Source: Telmatospirillum sp. J64-1
Lineage (GTDB): Bacteria > Pseudomonadota > Alphaproteobacteria > Rhodospirillales > Magnetospirillaceae
Assembly: GCF_006980715.1 (NCBI RefSeq)
Contig: NZ_SBHN01000004.1
Location: 1,353 to 65,352 of the forward strand
Reading direction: 5' to 3'
Length of the DNA: 64,000 bases
Shown here: one piece after another, positions 55,908-64,000 of the stretch
How positions within the stretch are numbered: position 1 is the stretch's first letter
Layout of the letters: every line of letters begins with the position of its first letter
Translations under genes and position numbers: made by a program
The notes under the pieces: generated by a model
Database searches by the model: none
Told to the model about the DNA's origin: nothing
What the model saw: the letters and a program-made list of their open reading frames with translations, nothing else

Positions 55908-58790
55908 TCAAGCCTTCTCGATACGGCACAGCGTCGTCTTGGTCTCCTGCATGGCAGTGACCGGATCGTAGCCGTAGGTCTGCGCGGTGTTGGTGCTTTC
56001 GCCAAGGACGTAGGGGTCCGAACCCTGCGGGTACTTCGACCGCAGGTCGTTGCCCTGGAAATGGCCGCCGAAGTGGAAGGGCATGAAGGCCACGCCGCGA
56101 CCGACACGCTCGGTCACCAGCGCCTTGACCTTCACCTTGCCACCTTCCGGACCATGGACCCAGATCATGTCGCCGTTACGCACATTGGCGTTGTTGGCGT
56201 CGGCGGGATTCACTTCGCAGAACATTTCCTGCTGCAGTTCGGCCAGCCAGGGGTTGGATCGGGTCTCGTCACCACCACCTTCGTATTCAACCAGACGACC
56301 CGAGGTGAGAATGATCGGGAAGTCCTTCGAGAAGTCCTGATCCTGGACGCTCTTGTAGAGCATGGGCAGGCGGAAGTCCTGCTTGTCGTCCCAGGTCGGG
56401 TACTTGGCCACCAACTCGCGGTCGGGCGAGTAGAGAGGCTCGCGGTGCAGCGGCACGCCGTCGGGGAAGTTCCAGGCCACGCAACGGGCCTTGGCATTGC
56501 CGAACGGCGAGACGCCATGCTTGATCGCCACGCGCTGGATGCCGCCCGAGGTGTCGGTGTGCCAGGCCACCGCATCCACGTTGCCGCCGCCGATCTTCTC
56601 GATCGTCGCGCGCTCTTCGGCGGTCAGATCGGAATCCCAGCCCAGCTTCTTGAGCATGCCCATGGTCACGGCCGGATGGCCGTCCTGGATTTCCGAACCC
56701 TTCGGCCAGGCGCCTTCGGCCAGCAGGGTCTCGCCGTCGCGTTCGTTGCCGAACAGCGCGCGGAAGGCCAGGCCGCCTTCGGCGACGGGCTTGGAATTGT
56801 CATAGAGGTTCGGGGTGCCGGGATGCTTCATCTCGGCGGTGCCCCAGCACGGCCAGGGCAGGCCGTAGTAATCGCCGTCGCACGGACCGCCATTGGCCTT
56901 CAACGTGGTCTTGTCGAAGGTGTGCTGGTATTCCATGTGCAGCTTCAGGCGCTCGGGCGACTGGCCGGTATAGCCGATGGTCCAGGCCCCGCGGTTGATC
57001 TCGCGCAGGATGTCCTCGACGACCGGGATGTTGCCTTCGACCTTGATGTTCTTGCAGAGCTGCTCGGCGAAGCCGAACTTCTTGGCCATGAGATACATGA
57101 TCTCGTGGTCCACCTTGCTCTCGAACAGCGGCTCGACGACCTTCTGGCCCCATTGCAGCGAGCGGTTCGACGCGGTGCGCGAGCCGTCGGTCTCGAACTG
57201 CGTGGTGGCGGGCAGCAGGTAGACGCCGTCCTGGCGGTCATGCAGCACGGCGGAAACCGTCGGGAAGGGATCGACGATGACCAGCAGGTCCAGCTTTTCC
57301 ATCGCCTTCTTCAGGTCGGGCTGGCGGGTCTGCGAGTTCGGAGCATGGCCCCAGTAGATCATCGCCTTGACGGTATCGGGCTGATCGACGTTTTCCTTGG
57401 CTTCCAGCACGCCGTCGAACCAGCGCGACACCGGGATGCCCTTCTCTTCCATCAGCTTCTTGTCGCCGAAGCGGCTCAGCAGATAGTCGTATTCCAGGTC
57501 CCAGACGCCGGCCCAGTGCTTCCAGGCGGCTTCGGTCAGGCCGTAATAAGCGGGCAGCGAGGTGACGTCCAGGCCCATGTCCGTGGCGCCCTGCACGTTG
57601 TCATGGCCGCGGAAGATGTTGGTGCCGCCACCGGCCACGCCCATGTTGCCCAAAACCAGCTGCATGATGCAGTAGGCGCGGGTGTTATTGTTGCCCACGG
57701 TGTGCTGGGTACCGCCCATGCACCAGACGACGGTGCCGGGCTTGTGATGGGCCAGCAGATAGGCGACGCGGCGCAGCTGCTCGCCGGGCACGCCGGTCAC
57801 GCGCTCGGTCTCTTCCGGGTTCCACTTGGCGACTTCGGCCTTGATCTGCTCAACGCCCCAGACGCGCTTGGCGATGAAGTCCTTGTCTTCCCAGCCATTC
57901 TCGAAGATGTGCCAGAGAATGCCCCAGATCAGCGGCACGTCGGTGCCCGAACGCATGCGCACATGCTCGGTGGCGCGGGCGGCGGTGCGGGTGAAGCGCG
58001 GATCGCAGACGATGAAGGGCGCGTTGTTCTCTTCCTTGGCCTTCAGCATGTGCAGCATGGCCACCGGATGGGCCTCGGCCGCGTTCGAGCCGATGAGGAA
58101 GATCAGCTTGGAATTGTGGATGTCGTTGTAGCTGTTCGTCATCGCGCCGTAGCCCCAGGTCTGGGCCACGCCGGCAACGGTGGTCGAATGGCAGATACGC
58201 GCCTGGTGGTCGATGTTGTTGGTGCCCCACAGCGCGGCGAACTTACGCAGCAGATAGGCCTGTTCGTTCGAGAACTTGGCCGAGCCCAGCCAGTAGACCG
58301 AATCGGGGCCCGACTTCTCGCGGATGTCGAGCAGCTTGTCGCCGACCTCGTTGATGGCCTGTTCCCAGCTGATGCGCTGGTACTTACCGTTGACGAGCTT
58401 CATCGGGTACTTCAGGCGGCGTTCGCCATGGGCGTGTTCGCGCACCGCCGCGCCCTTGGCGCAGTGGGAACCCAGATTGATCGGGCTGTCGAAGGCCGGT
58501 TCCTGGCCGATCCACACGCCGTTCTGCACTTCGGCATTGACGGTGCAGCCGACCGAGCAGTGGGTGCAGATATTCTTGCGGATTTCGACGGCACCACCGG
58601 CAACGGCCGGAGCGGCTTCCGACTTCTGGACCGTGGCCAGCGCGCCCGAGGCGACCAGCGCCGCACCACCGGCGGTCAGACCCGAACGGCGCAGGAAGGT
58701 ACGACGGTCCATCGCACCGCCGACGACCCCGGCCAGGGATTCGCTCAGGCGTCGGCTTTTCGACGCCCCCTCAACCTTTTTGATCAGCAT
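55908..58790 (-). CDS. fdhA: Formate dehydrogenase catalytic (alpha) subunit, Cys type
   Basis: A protein of 960 aa. A Tat signal (DRRTFLRRSG at residues 28-37) leads to the periplasm. The 4Fe-4S site is Cys75, Cys78, Cys82 and Cys110. The molybdenum ligand is Cys200 followed by His201 (DHQARICHSTTVAG), where E. coli FdnG has selenocysteine. Further family motifs are 'GHDNVQGATDMGLD' and 'MGGTQHTVGNNNTRAYC'. It oxidises formate to CO2. The gene lies 11 bp upstream of fdhB. Confidence 0.95.
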   Translation of the reverse strand: MLIKKVEGASKSRRLSESLAGVVGGAMDRRTFLRRSGLTAGGAALVASGALATVQKSEAAPAVAGGAVEIRKNICTHCSVGCTVNAEVQNGVWIGQEPAFDSPINLGSHCAKGAAVREHAHGERRLKYPMKLVNGKYQRISWEQAINEVGDKLLDIREKSGPDSVYWLGSAKFSNEQAYLLRKFAALWGTNNIDHQARICHSTTVAGVAQTWGYGAMTNSYNDIHNSKLIFLIGSNAAEAHPVAMLHMLKAKEENNAPFIVCDPRFTRTAARATEHVRMRSGTDVPLIWGILWHIFENGWEDKDFIAKRVWGVEQIKAEVAKWNPEETERVTGVPGEQLRRVAYLLAHHKPGTVVWCMGGTQHTVGNNNTRAYCIMQLVLGNMGVAGGGTNIFRGHDNVQGATDMGLDVTSLPAYYGLTEAAWKHWAGVWDLEYDYLLSRFGDKKLMEEKGIPVSRWFDGVLEAKENVDQPDTVKAMIYWGHAPNSQTRQPDLKKAMEKLDLLVIVDPFPTVSAVLHDRQDGVYLLPATTQFETDGSRTASNRSLQWGQKVVEPLFESKVDHEIMYLMAKKFGFAEQLCKNIKVEGNIPVVEDILREINRGAWTIGYTGQSPERLKLHMEYQHTFDKTTLKANGGPCDGDYYGLPWPCWGTAEMKHPGTPNLYDNSKPVAEGGLAFRALFGNERDGETLLAEGAWPKGSEIQDGHPAVTMGMLKKLGWDSDLTAEERATIEKIGGGNVDAVAWHTDTSGGIQRVAIKHGVSPFGNAKARCVAWNFPDGVPLHREPLYSPDRELVAKYPTWDDKQDFRLPMLYKSVQDQDFSKDFPIILTSGRLVEYEGGGDETRSNPWLAELQQEMFCEVNPADANNANVRNGDMIWVHGPEGGKVKVKALVTERVGRGVAFMPFHFGGHFQGNDLRSKYPQGSDPYVLGESTNTAQTYGYDPVTAMQETKTTLCRIEKA

Positions 58791-58813
58791 CTCTCAACTC
58801 TCCTGCCGGCGAA

Positions 58814-59014
58814 TCAGAAACGAGCGGCGGCGTAGACGGCACGGACATGGTCCGTTTCGCGATAGCCCGAGCTCTCGCGGGTGTCAGCCTGAGCGGCAGC
58901 GGCCGGGCCAGCGCTCAGGGCCACGGCAGCGGCCCCTGCGGTACCGGCACCAAGACCGATGCCACGCAGGAAGGCGCGGCGGTCCATTACTTTGGCTTCG
59001 TTGTCTTTGTTCAT
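58814..59014 (-). CDS. Small Tat-signal protein of formate dehydrogenase loci
   Basis: A protein of 66 aa from the ATG at 59014. It consists of a Tat signal (DRRAFLRGIGLGAGTAG) and about 30 further residues ending 'RETDHVRAVYAAARF'. Such short Tat-targeted proteins are a known companion of respiratory formate dehydrogenase operons, and their role is unknown. It lies 23 bp upstream of fdhA. Confidence 0.88.
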   Translation of the reverse strand: MNKDNEAKVMDRRAFLRGIGLGAGTAGAAAVALSAGPAAAAQADTRESSGYRETDHVRAVYAAARF

Positions 59015-59108
59015 GACACCCACCATTCTCGTTTTGCGTCTTGTTCTCTCCGGGCATGTCCCCACACCCGGTTTTTCAGATGCCGGCAATACAGGCCGCC
59101 GGCAAAAA

Positions 59109-59711
59109 TCACATCATTTCGAAGGCTTCACCCTCGATCTGCATCAGCAGCCGCCCGACCGCGCCCACGGGGCGGTAGAGCTTGGCCTCCCCCGCCGTCT
59201 CGAGGTCGGCGAAGAAACGGCCAGCCCAAGGCTTGAGATGCTTCTCGAAGAAGGTCTTCTGGCAGCCCAGATCGAAAGGTTCACCGAAGCTGCCCTCGAT
59301 CATTCCCCGCATCATTTCCAGCAGGGAAACGATGTGGTCTTCCGATTCGGGCACGCCTTCGCGCCGGGCGATGCCAAGCTGCGCCATATCCTCGCGCAGC
59401 ACCGCCAGCGGCTTTTCGTTCAGGAAACCAGTGAGATAATAGGAGGCGTAAGGCAGCACCTCGCCCCGCGTCACGCCGATGAAGAGGGCATTCCACTCTT
59501 CCACGACCTGTTCATGAGAGGCGTCGGCAGCGGCCTGGGAGAGACGGGTCAGGGCCTCGCCCATGGGGGAGTCGTCGCCTTCGAGCTGACGCAGGCGAGA
59601 CAGCATTTCCGTATCGGGCGGCGAAGCCAGAAGAGCTGCGAGTAATCCATAAAACCGCGCACGCAACAAATCCTCTTCGGCCACGGGGACCGCTTTCACC
59701 ATCGGAACCAT
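59109..59711 (-). CDS. TorD/DmsD-type chaperone
   Basis: A protein of 200 aa, all-helical. It resembles TorD family chaperones that hold the Tat signal of molybdoenzymes until cofactor insertion: 'VVEEWNALFIGVTRGEVLPY' and 'ASYYLTGFLNEKPLAVLRED' are typical. Context suggests FdhA is its client. The 203-bp gap to the upstream DUF3306 gene probably contains the main structural-gene promoter. Confidence 0.9.
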   Translation of the reverse strand: MVPMVKAVPVAEEDLLRARFYGLLAALLASPPDTEMLSRLRQLEGDDSPMGEALTRLSQAAADASHEQVVEEWNALFIGVTRGEVLPYASYYLTGFLNEKPLAVLREDMAQLGIARREGVPESEDHIVSLLEMMRGMIEGSFGEPFDLGCQKTFFEKHLKPWAGRFFADLETAGEAKLYRPVGAVGRLLMQIEGEAFEMM

Positions 59712-59914
59712 TCCACTCCCTGCTCAACCGGCTGCGGGTTAATCGGTACTGTGCATCAACCGTCATGCGGCCGGCCAAAAGGCGCCCACCCCACTCACTT
59801 GGGGGAGTTACGCACTCAACGGAATATCACACCCGAAGGGATGGGCCGTCAACGAATTCTGTGGAGGGAGGGAACTTTTATATTGGGACTAATCATCCCC
59901 TTCCGCATCACAAC

Positions 59915-60430
59915 CTATGAGACGGAAGTCTCTTCCGGATCGGGCGTCTCGCCCTCCGGATCGGCAGCCTCTTCCGGTTGCGGTGCAGCATGCTGCGGCG
60001 CGGAATCACTGGACTCTTCGTCCATCTTCTCCAGCGCCTCCTCGGCATAGCCCTGGCCGACCCGCCAAGCGCTGGCGACGATGCCCGCCGCCGGGGTCGT
60101 ATAGTCAAGGTTGTGCAAATCCAGCGGGTCCGGCACCGCCCAACTGGGGTCTGACGCCCACAGCTTGCGCAGCGCCAGACGGCGCAGATCATCGGGCACG
60201 CCCTGCTGCATGAAGACCGAAAAATCCGACTCCGCAGTAAGGCTTTCCACCGGTGGCAGGTCCTCGATCCGGAACTCGGGTTCCGCCGATCCTTCCTCCG
60301 CCGCCGGGGCTTCCGTCTGAACGGTAGGCAGCGCCTCGGCTTCCGGAGCCTCCTGCGGTGCCGGCGCGGGCGCTTCGGCCTCGCTCTTCAGCCGCGACCA
60401 GCGCCGCAGAAAACCACCTTCTCCGCTCAT
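59915..60430 (-). CDS. DUF3306 domain protein
   Basis: A protein of 171 aa. The N-terminus MSGEGGFLRRWSRLKSEAEA and the core 'LRRLALRKLWASDPSWAVPD' match DUF3306, found with DUF3305 in formate dehydrogenase loci. The middle and tail are Pro/Ala/Glu-rich and probably disordered. The ATG at 60430 overlaps the upstream fusion gene (ATGA). Confidence 0.9.
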   Translation of the reverse strand: MSGEGGFLRRWSRLKSEAEAPAPAPQEAPEAEALPTVQTEAPAAEEGSAEPEFRIEDLPPVESLTAESDFSVFMQQGVPDDLRRLALRKLWASDPSWAVPDPLDLHNLDYTTPAAGIVASAWRVGQGYAEEALEKMDEESSDSAPQHAAPQPEEAADPEGETPDPEETSVS

Positions 60431-61563
60431 CTTCCCTCCTCTCCGGCGCCACGGCCGAAACCGGCCTTGTCCGGGTCGTAATTCACTCTCTTGCGCTTGC
60501 GCATGGGCGGCGGCGGCGGATGGCGCAGCACGAAGCTTTCCACCCAGGCACGCAAGTCCGCAGGCATGGCGATCGTTTCCACTACATCCTCGCCGCTGTC
60601 CAGGAAAGCCTGGGCCTCGTCCGGCGCGGCGCTGACCAGCACCACCGCCGGTTTCCCGCCCTCGCCCGCACCGGGGCGCAGGCCGATCCACAAACGCGGT
60701 TGGCCGCTGGCAAGGTTATAGCGGTAGCTGGCGAGATCGGAACGGTGCAGCTCCAGCCCGAGCCCCCCGAAAAGGTAGTAGTCGCATCCCTCGCTCCGGC
60801 GCAAGAGGGTAGCCCCAGGAATAGCAGGGGCATTCAGCACCACCTCGACCGGACGCCAGACATCCTCCTGCCATTTCGTCACGCCGTCCCGGCGCTGGAC
60901 GATCAGCCCCAGCGCCACCCGGTCGTGAAGCGGAGCCGCCGCCTCGGGCGCGGCCAGCACCGCTTCCAGATAGGCCAGGTCCTCGGGCGTGTTGGCATTG
61001 TAGAACGGGTCCACCCGGTCGCCCGCCCAATCCACCTGCGCCACTTTGTAGCGCGCGGTCCAGGCGTCGATCTTGCGCATGTCCTCGTCCAGCATGGCCC
61101 GGCGCAATTCCTCGGCCAGCCGCACCGGCCAAAGGGCGAAGACGGGATGGGCGCGGCCCAGCGAGGTGGCGCAGGCTATGTCGGCGCCCTGCTCAGTCAC
61201 CGCCGCCAGCAGCCGCGCAACCAGATCGGTCGGGAAAAGCGGCGTGTCGGTGGCGAAGCTGGCCAGCCATCGGCATTCGGGATGTTCGCGCCGCACCCAG
61301 TCCATTCCGGTCAGGATGCCCGCCAGCGGACCGGCATGGCCGGGGACGGAATCGGCCTCGACCGGAAGGCCGAAGCGCGCATATTCCGCCGGATCGCCAT
61401 TGGCATTGACCAGCAACGGCCCCACCTGCGGCCGGGCACGCTCGATCACCCGCTCGATCATGCTTTGCCCGCCGAGGGACATCAGCGCCTTGTCGCCGCC
61501 GCCCATGCGCCGCGACAATCCACCCGCCAGGATCAGCCCGGCGACCTGCTCACTCTGCGTCAT
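60427..61563 (-). CDS. Fusion of MobA-type guanylyltransferase and DUF3305
   Basis: A protein of 378 aa. Residues 1-205 are MobA, which links GMP to molybdopterin: 'LILAGGLSRRMGGGDKALMS' and 'CRWLASFATDTPLFPTDLVA' are the nucleotide motifs, ending 'NANTPEDLAYLEAV'. Residues 215-378 are a DUF3305 domain ('LIVQRRDGVTKWQEDVWRPV'). These are normally separate genes. The start at 61563 overlaps fdhD by 14 bases; two GTG codons directly upstream are alternatives. Confidence 0.88.
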   Translation of the reverse strand: MTQSEQVAGLILAGGLSRRMGGGDKALMSLGGQSMIERVIERARPQVGPLLVNANGDPAEYARFGLPVEADSVPGHAGPLAGILTGMDWVRREHPECRWLASFATDTPLFPTDLVARLLAAVTEQGADIACATSLGRAHPVFALWPVRLAEELRRAMLDEDMRKIDAWTARYKVAQVDWAGDRVDPFYNANTPEDLAYLEAVLAAPEAAAPLHDRVALGLIVQRRDGVTKWQEDVWRPVEVVLNAPAIPGATLLRRSEGCDYYLFGGLGLELHRSDLASYRYNLASGQPRLWIGLRPGAGEGGKPAVVLVSAAPDEAQAFLDSGEDVVETIAMPADLRAWVESFVLRHPPPPPMRKRKRVNYDPDKAGFGRGAGEEGR

Positions 61564-62437
61564 CACCACGACTCCCCTTGCGCGAAAGATGGGCCGGTTC
61601 CTCCGCCTGCCCGGCGGGATCGGCATCGAAGACCAGGCGGTCTTCCCCCGACAGCACCAGGAAGCGCTTGCCCTTGGCCCGGCCGATCAGCGTCAGCCCG
61701 GCCTTGCGCGCCAGTTCCACCCCCCAGGCCGTGAAGCCCGAGCGCGAGATCAGGATCGGAATGCCCATCTGCACCGTCTTGATGACCATCTCGCTGGTCA
61801 GCCGCCCGGTGGTGTAGAAGCTCTTGCCCTCGGCGCCGAGGCCGTGCAATCGCATGTAGCCGGCGATCTTGTCGATGGCGTTATGGCGGCCGACATCCTC
61901 CATGTAGATCAGCGGCCGGTCCTCCTCGCAGAGGACGCAGCCATGGATGGCGCCGGTCTTCAGATAGAGGCTGGGCGTGGTATTGATCTTGCGCGACAGG
62001 GCATAGATCCACGAGGTGCGCAGCTTCACCGCCGGATCGAGCCTGACCGTCTCGAACTTCTCCATCACGTCGCCGAAGACCGTGCCCATGGCGCAGCCCG
62101 AGGTCTGGATGCGCTTCTTCAGCTTGTCCTCGTAATCGGTCTGGCGCGCGGTGCGCACCACCACCGTCTCGATCTCGGGATCGTAATCGACGCCGGTGAT
62201 CTCGTCATCGGCATGCAGCATGTTCTGGTTCAGCAGATACCCCACCGCCAGATATTCGGGATAATCCCCGATGGTCATGGCGGTAACAATCTCGCGTGCG
62301 TTGAGAAATATGGTCAGAGGACGCTCATTGATGATTGCAGCCTCGGTCTCTCGACCATCCTGGTCGATTCCCCTGATCATTTCATAAAGACGCGCATCCT
62401 CGGAATCGGGGCGCAAGAGATACTGTTCTTCTTCCAT
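61550..62437 (-). CDS. fdhD: Formate dehydrogenase accessory sulfurtransferase FdhD
   Basis: A protein of 295 aa from ATG 62437, preceded by AGGAGGG. FdhD moves sulfur from a cysteine desulfurase to the molybdenum cofactor of formate dehydrogenase. The sulfur-carrier loop reads 'TSGCAMGTVFGDVMEK', with one Cys rather than the C-x-x-C of E. coli. 'YMEDVGRHNAIDKIAGYM' and 'ISRSGFTAWGVELARKAGL' are conserved. It is first in the operon and divergent from the ferredoxin-type gene. Confidence 0.94.
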   Translation of the reverse strand: MEEEQYLLRPDSEDARLYEMIRGIDQDGRETEAAIINERPLTIFLNAREIVTAMTIGDYPEYLAVGYLLNQNMLHADDEITGVDYDPEIETVVVRTARQTDYEDKLKKRIQTSGCAMGTVFGDVMEKFETVRLDPAVKLRTSWIYALSRKINTTPSLYLKTGAIHGCVLCEEDRPLIYMEDVGRHNAIDKIAGYMRLHGLGAEGKSFYTTGRLTSEMVIKTVQMGIPILISRSGFTAWGVELARKAGLTLIGRAKGKRFLVLSGEDRLVFDADPAGQAEEPAHLSRKGSRGDDAE

Positions 62438-62536
62438 TCCGGCCCTCCTGCCGCGTAGACTATGCGCCACGCATATTGGCCGACAAGCGCAAAGCGCCAT
62501 AACGAAGCGGCCATGCGAGTGGTTTCAGGAGTAGAC

Positions 62537-64000
62537 ATGAAGGTCAGGGACAAGCGGGTTCTGGTCTGCTCGTGCGAAGGCACGATGCCGCTGGACCCGA
62601 AGAAGATCGCCTCCGCTCTGGGGGCCGAAACGCCGGTCTTGCAGAGCCATCTCTGCCGCGCGCAAATCGACAATTTCCGTCAGGCCGCCTCCGAAGGCGA
62701 GCGGCTGCTGGTCTGCTGTACGCAGGAAGCGCCGCTGTTTGCCGAAATCGCCGAGGAAACCGAAGCCGATGTCAGCTTCGTCAATATCCGCGAGACCGCC
62801 GGTTGGTCCGACGAGGCGCCCCGAGCCACGGCCAAGATCGCCGCGCTGATCGCCGAGGCGGCGCTGGACCTGGAGCCTTCTTCCTCGGTCTCCATGTCCT
62901 CGGAAGGCTCGGTGTTGGTCTGGGGCCATGACGAAGCGGCGCTGGAAGCCGCGCGCCGCCTCTCCGCCGGTCATGCCGTGACCTGCCTGCTGGGCCGTCC
63001 CGGCAACCTGATGCCCCCGGCGCGCCACGACTTCCCCTTGTTCAAGGGCGGCCTGCGCAACGTAAAGGGCCATCTGGGCGCCTTCCAGGTCAGCGTGGAC
63101 AGCCTGGCCGTCGCCGCGCCGTCAAGCCGCGGCAGCCTGGCCTTCGCCGCCCCCGTCCAGGGCAGCACGCTCAATTTCGACATCATCCTCGACGTCTCGG
63201 GCGAAGCCCCGCTCTTTCCCGGGACGCGCGACGGCTATCTGCGCGTCGATCCGCGCAAGCCGGGTGCGCTGGATGCCGCGCTGCTGGAAATCAACGGCCT
63301 TATCGGCGAATTCGAGAAGCCCCGCTACGTGCGCGTGGACGCGACCATCTGCGCCCATTCGCGCAACAGCAAGGTCGGCTGCACGCGCTGCCTGGATGCC
63401 TGCCCCACCGGCTCGATCCAGCCTGCGGGCGACCATATCTCCATCGACGCCCATGCCTGTTCGGGCCATGGCGCCTGCGCCAGCGTCTGCCCGACCGGGG
63501 CCATCACCTATGACCTGCCTGCGGCGGGAGGCATCTTCAAGCGCCTAACCACCCTGCTGTCGGCCTGGCGCTCGGCGGGCGGCACGGCGCCGGTGCTGCT
63601 GGTCCACGACCTGCGCCACGGCAGCGAGATGATCTCGACCATGGCCCGTCTCGGCTCGGGGCTGCCGGCCCATGTCCTGCCCTTCGCCATCAACGAAGTC
63701 ACCGCGCTGGGCTTGGACTTCCTGTTCGTGGCGCTGGCCCAGGGCGTGTCGCAGGTGGCCTTCCTGACGGGACCGGAACACCGCGACTCGCTGGCGCCGA
63801 TGCAGGGCAATGCCGCCCTCGTCAATGCCGCCATGGCCGGACTGGGCCACCAGGGCGAGCGCGTCGTCATCCTCGACGAGGCCGATCCCTTCGTCCTGGC
63901 CGATATCCTGCGCCGTCCCGCGCCCAAGCCGGTCTCGCCGGCCGCCGACTTCCTGCCGGCAGGCCGCAAGCGCCAGGTCATCGGCCTCGCCCTGACCCAT
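62537..64000 (+). CDS. 4Fe-4S binding protein, truncated at the window edge
   Basis: 488 codons are visible from the ATG at 62537 (AGGAG upstream), open to the end. Residues 1-120 look like an HdrA/CoxF-like segment with scattered cysteines ('RVLVCSCEGTMPLDP', 'LLVCCTQEAPLFAEI'). Near residues 290-325 there are two ferredoxin-type clusters ('CTRCLDACPTGSIQP', 'CSGHGACASVCPTGAITY'). The rest is alpha/beta. Such proteins occur with formate dehydrogenase loci and may handle electron or cofactor transfer. The C-terminus is missing. Confidence 0.88.
   Translation, partial: MKVRDKRVLVCSCEGTMPLDPKKIASALGAETPVLQSHLCRAQIDNFRQAASEGERLLVCCTQEAPLFAEIAEETEADVSFVNIRETAGWSDEAPRATAKIAALIAEAALDLEPSSSVSMSSEGSVLVWGHDEAALEAARRLSAGHAVTCLLGRPGNLMPPARHDFPLFKGGLRNVKGHLGAFQVSVDSLAVAAPSSRGSLAFAAPVQGSTLNFDIILDVSGEAPLFPGTRDGYLRVDPRKPGALDAALLEINGLIGEFEKPRYVRVDATICAHSRNSKVGCTRCLDACPTGSIQPAGDHISIDAHACSGHGACASVCPTGAITYDLPAAGGIFKRLTTLLSAWRSAGGTAPVLLVHDLRHGSEMISTMARLGSGLPAHVLPFAINEVTALGLDFLFVALAQGVSQVAFLTGPEHRDSLAPMQGNAALVNAAMAGLGHQGERVVILDEADPFVLADILRRPAPKPVSPAADFLPAGRKRQVIGLALTH

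Noticed and set aside
59712-59914. FNR-type site in the gap before the TorD-like gene
   Set aside because: Half-sites TTAAT and ATCAA occur near 59740-59760 but with ten bases between them instead of four, so no proper FNR box is present.

Overview
The window is chromosomal DNA from a high-GC alphaproteobacterium, most likely of the order Rhodospirillales. The clues are the three-gene proton-translocating transhydrogenase (pntAA-pntAB-pntB) best known from Rhodospirillum, a COQ9-family protein for ubiquinone synthesis, an alphaproteobacterial SOS box (GTTC-N7-GTTC), a Tat-exported respiratory formate dehydrogenase and TAXI-type TRAP transport. The order is inferred from gene content only. There is no prophage, insertion sequence, CRISPR array, rRNA or tRNA that I can see. 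The only repetitive DNA is REP/inverted-repeat material.

Layout. 1-500: a truncated gene with a SOS box, then an inverted-repeat element. 0.5-4.7 kb: a DUF3108 exported protein and the transhydrogenase operon. 4.7-12.7 kb: a LysR/AEC-transporter divergent pair, rpsU, def-COQ9, a DUF1835 protein, a Na/Pi symporter and a DedA protein. 12.7-16.7 kb: purE-purK, a YdcH protein, 6-phosphofructokinase and cysQ. 16.8-25.5 kb: a lone form-II CoxL-like molybdoenzyme subunit, PilZ, MgtC, an M3 peptidase overlapping an ABC1 kinase, and an acyl-CoA synthetase. 25.5-35.9 kb: cbpM-cbpA, a glycine-zipper lipoprotein, pdxH, a CDF exporter, a degenerate GGDEF protein, an APH/P-loop fusion, a universal stress protein, photolyase, a degenerate PdeM-like phosphoesterase and a HIT protein. 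36-40.4 kb: a DMT transporter, an AMP-forming ligase paired with an acyl carrier protein, several very small proteins and about 400 bp without a convincing gene.

40.4-48.8 kb, minus strand, is the most interesting block. It runs rpiR-type regulator, class III aminotransferase, BKACE (DUF849), two TAXI solute-binding proteins, fused TRAP permease and universal stress protein. The first four gene junctions are ATGA overlaps. A perfect 10-bp inverted repeat sits upstream of the regulator, and strong hairpins separate the transporter genes. The enzyme order suggests import of an amino acid, transamination to a beta-keto acid, and BKACE cleavage with acetyl-CoA. The substrate would then be a beta-amino acid; this is an inference.

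48.9-53.6 kb holds apt, a five-PAS orphan histidine kinase and rpsD. 53.8-64 kb is a complete respiratory formate dehydrogenase locus: fdhD, a MobA-DUF3305 fusion, DUF3306, TorD-like chaperone, small Tat protein, Cys-type catalytic subunit, iron-sulfur subunit, a small lipoprotein and cytochrome b subunit. A divergent ferredoxin-type protein runs off the right edge. Nearly all molybdoenzyme assembly steps that are specific to formate dehydrogenase are encoded here.
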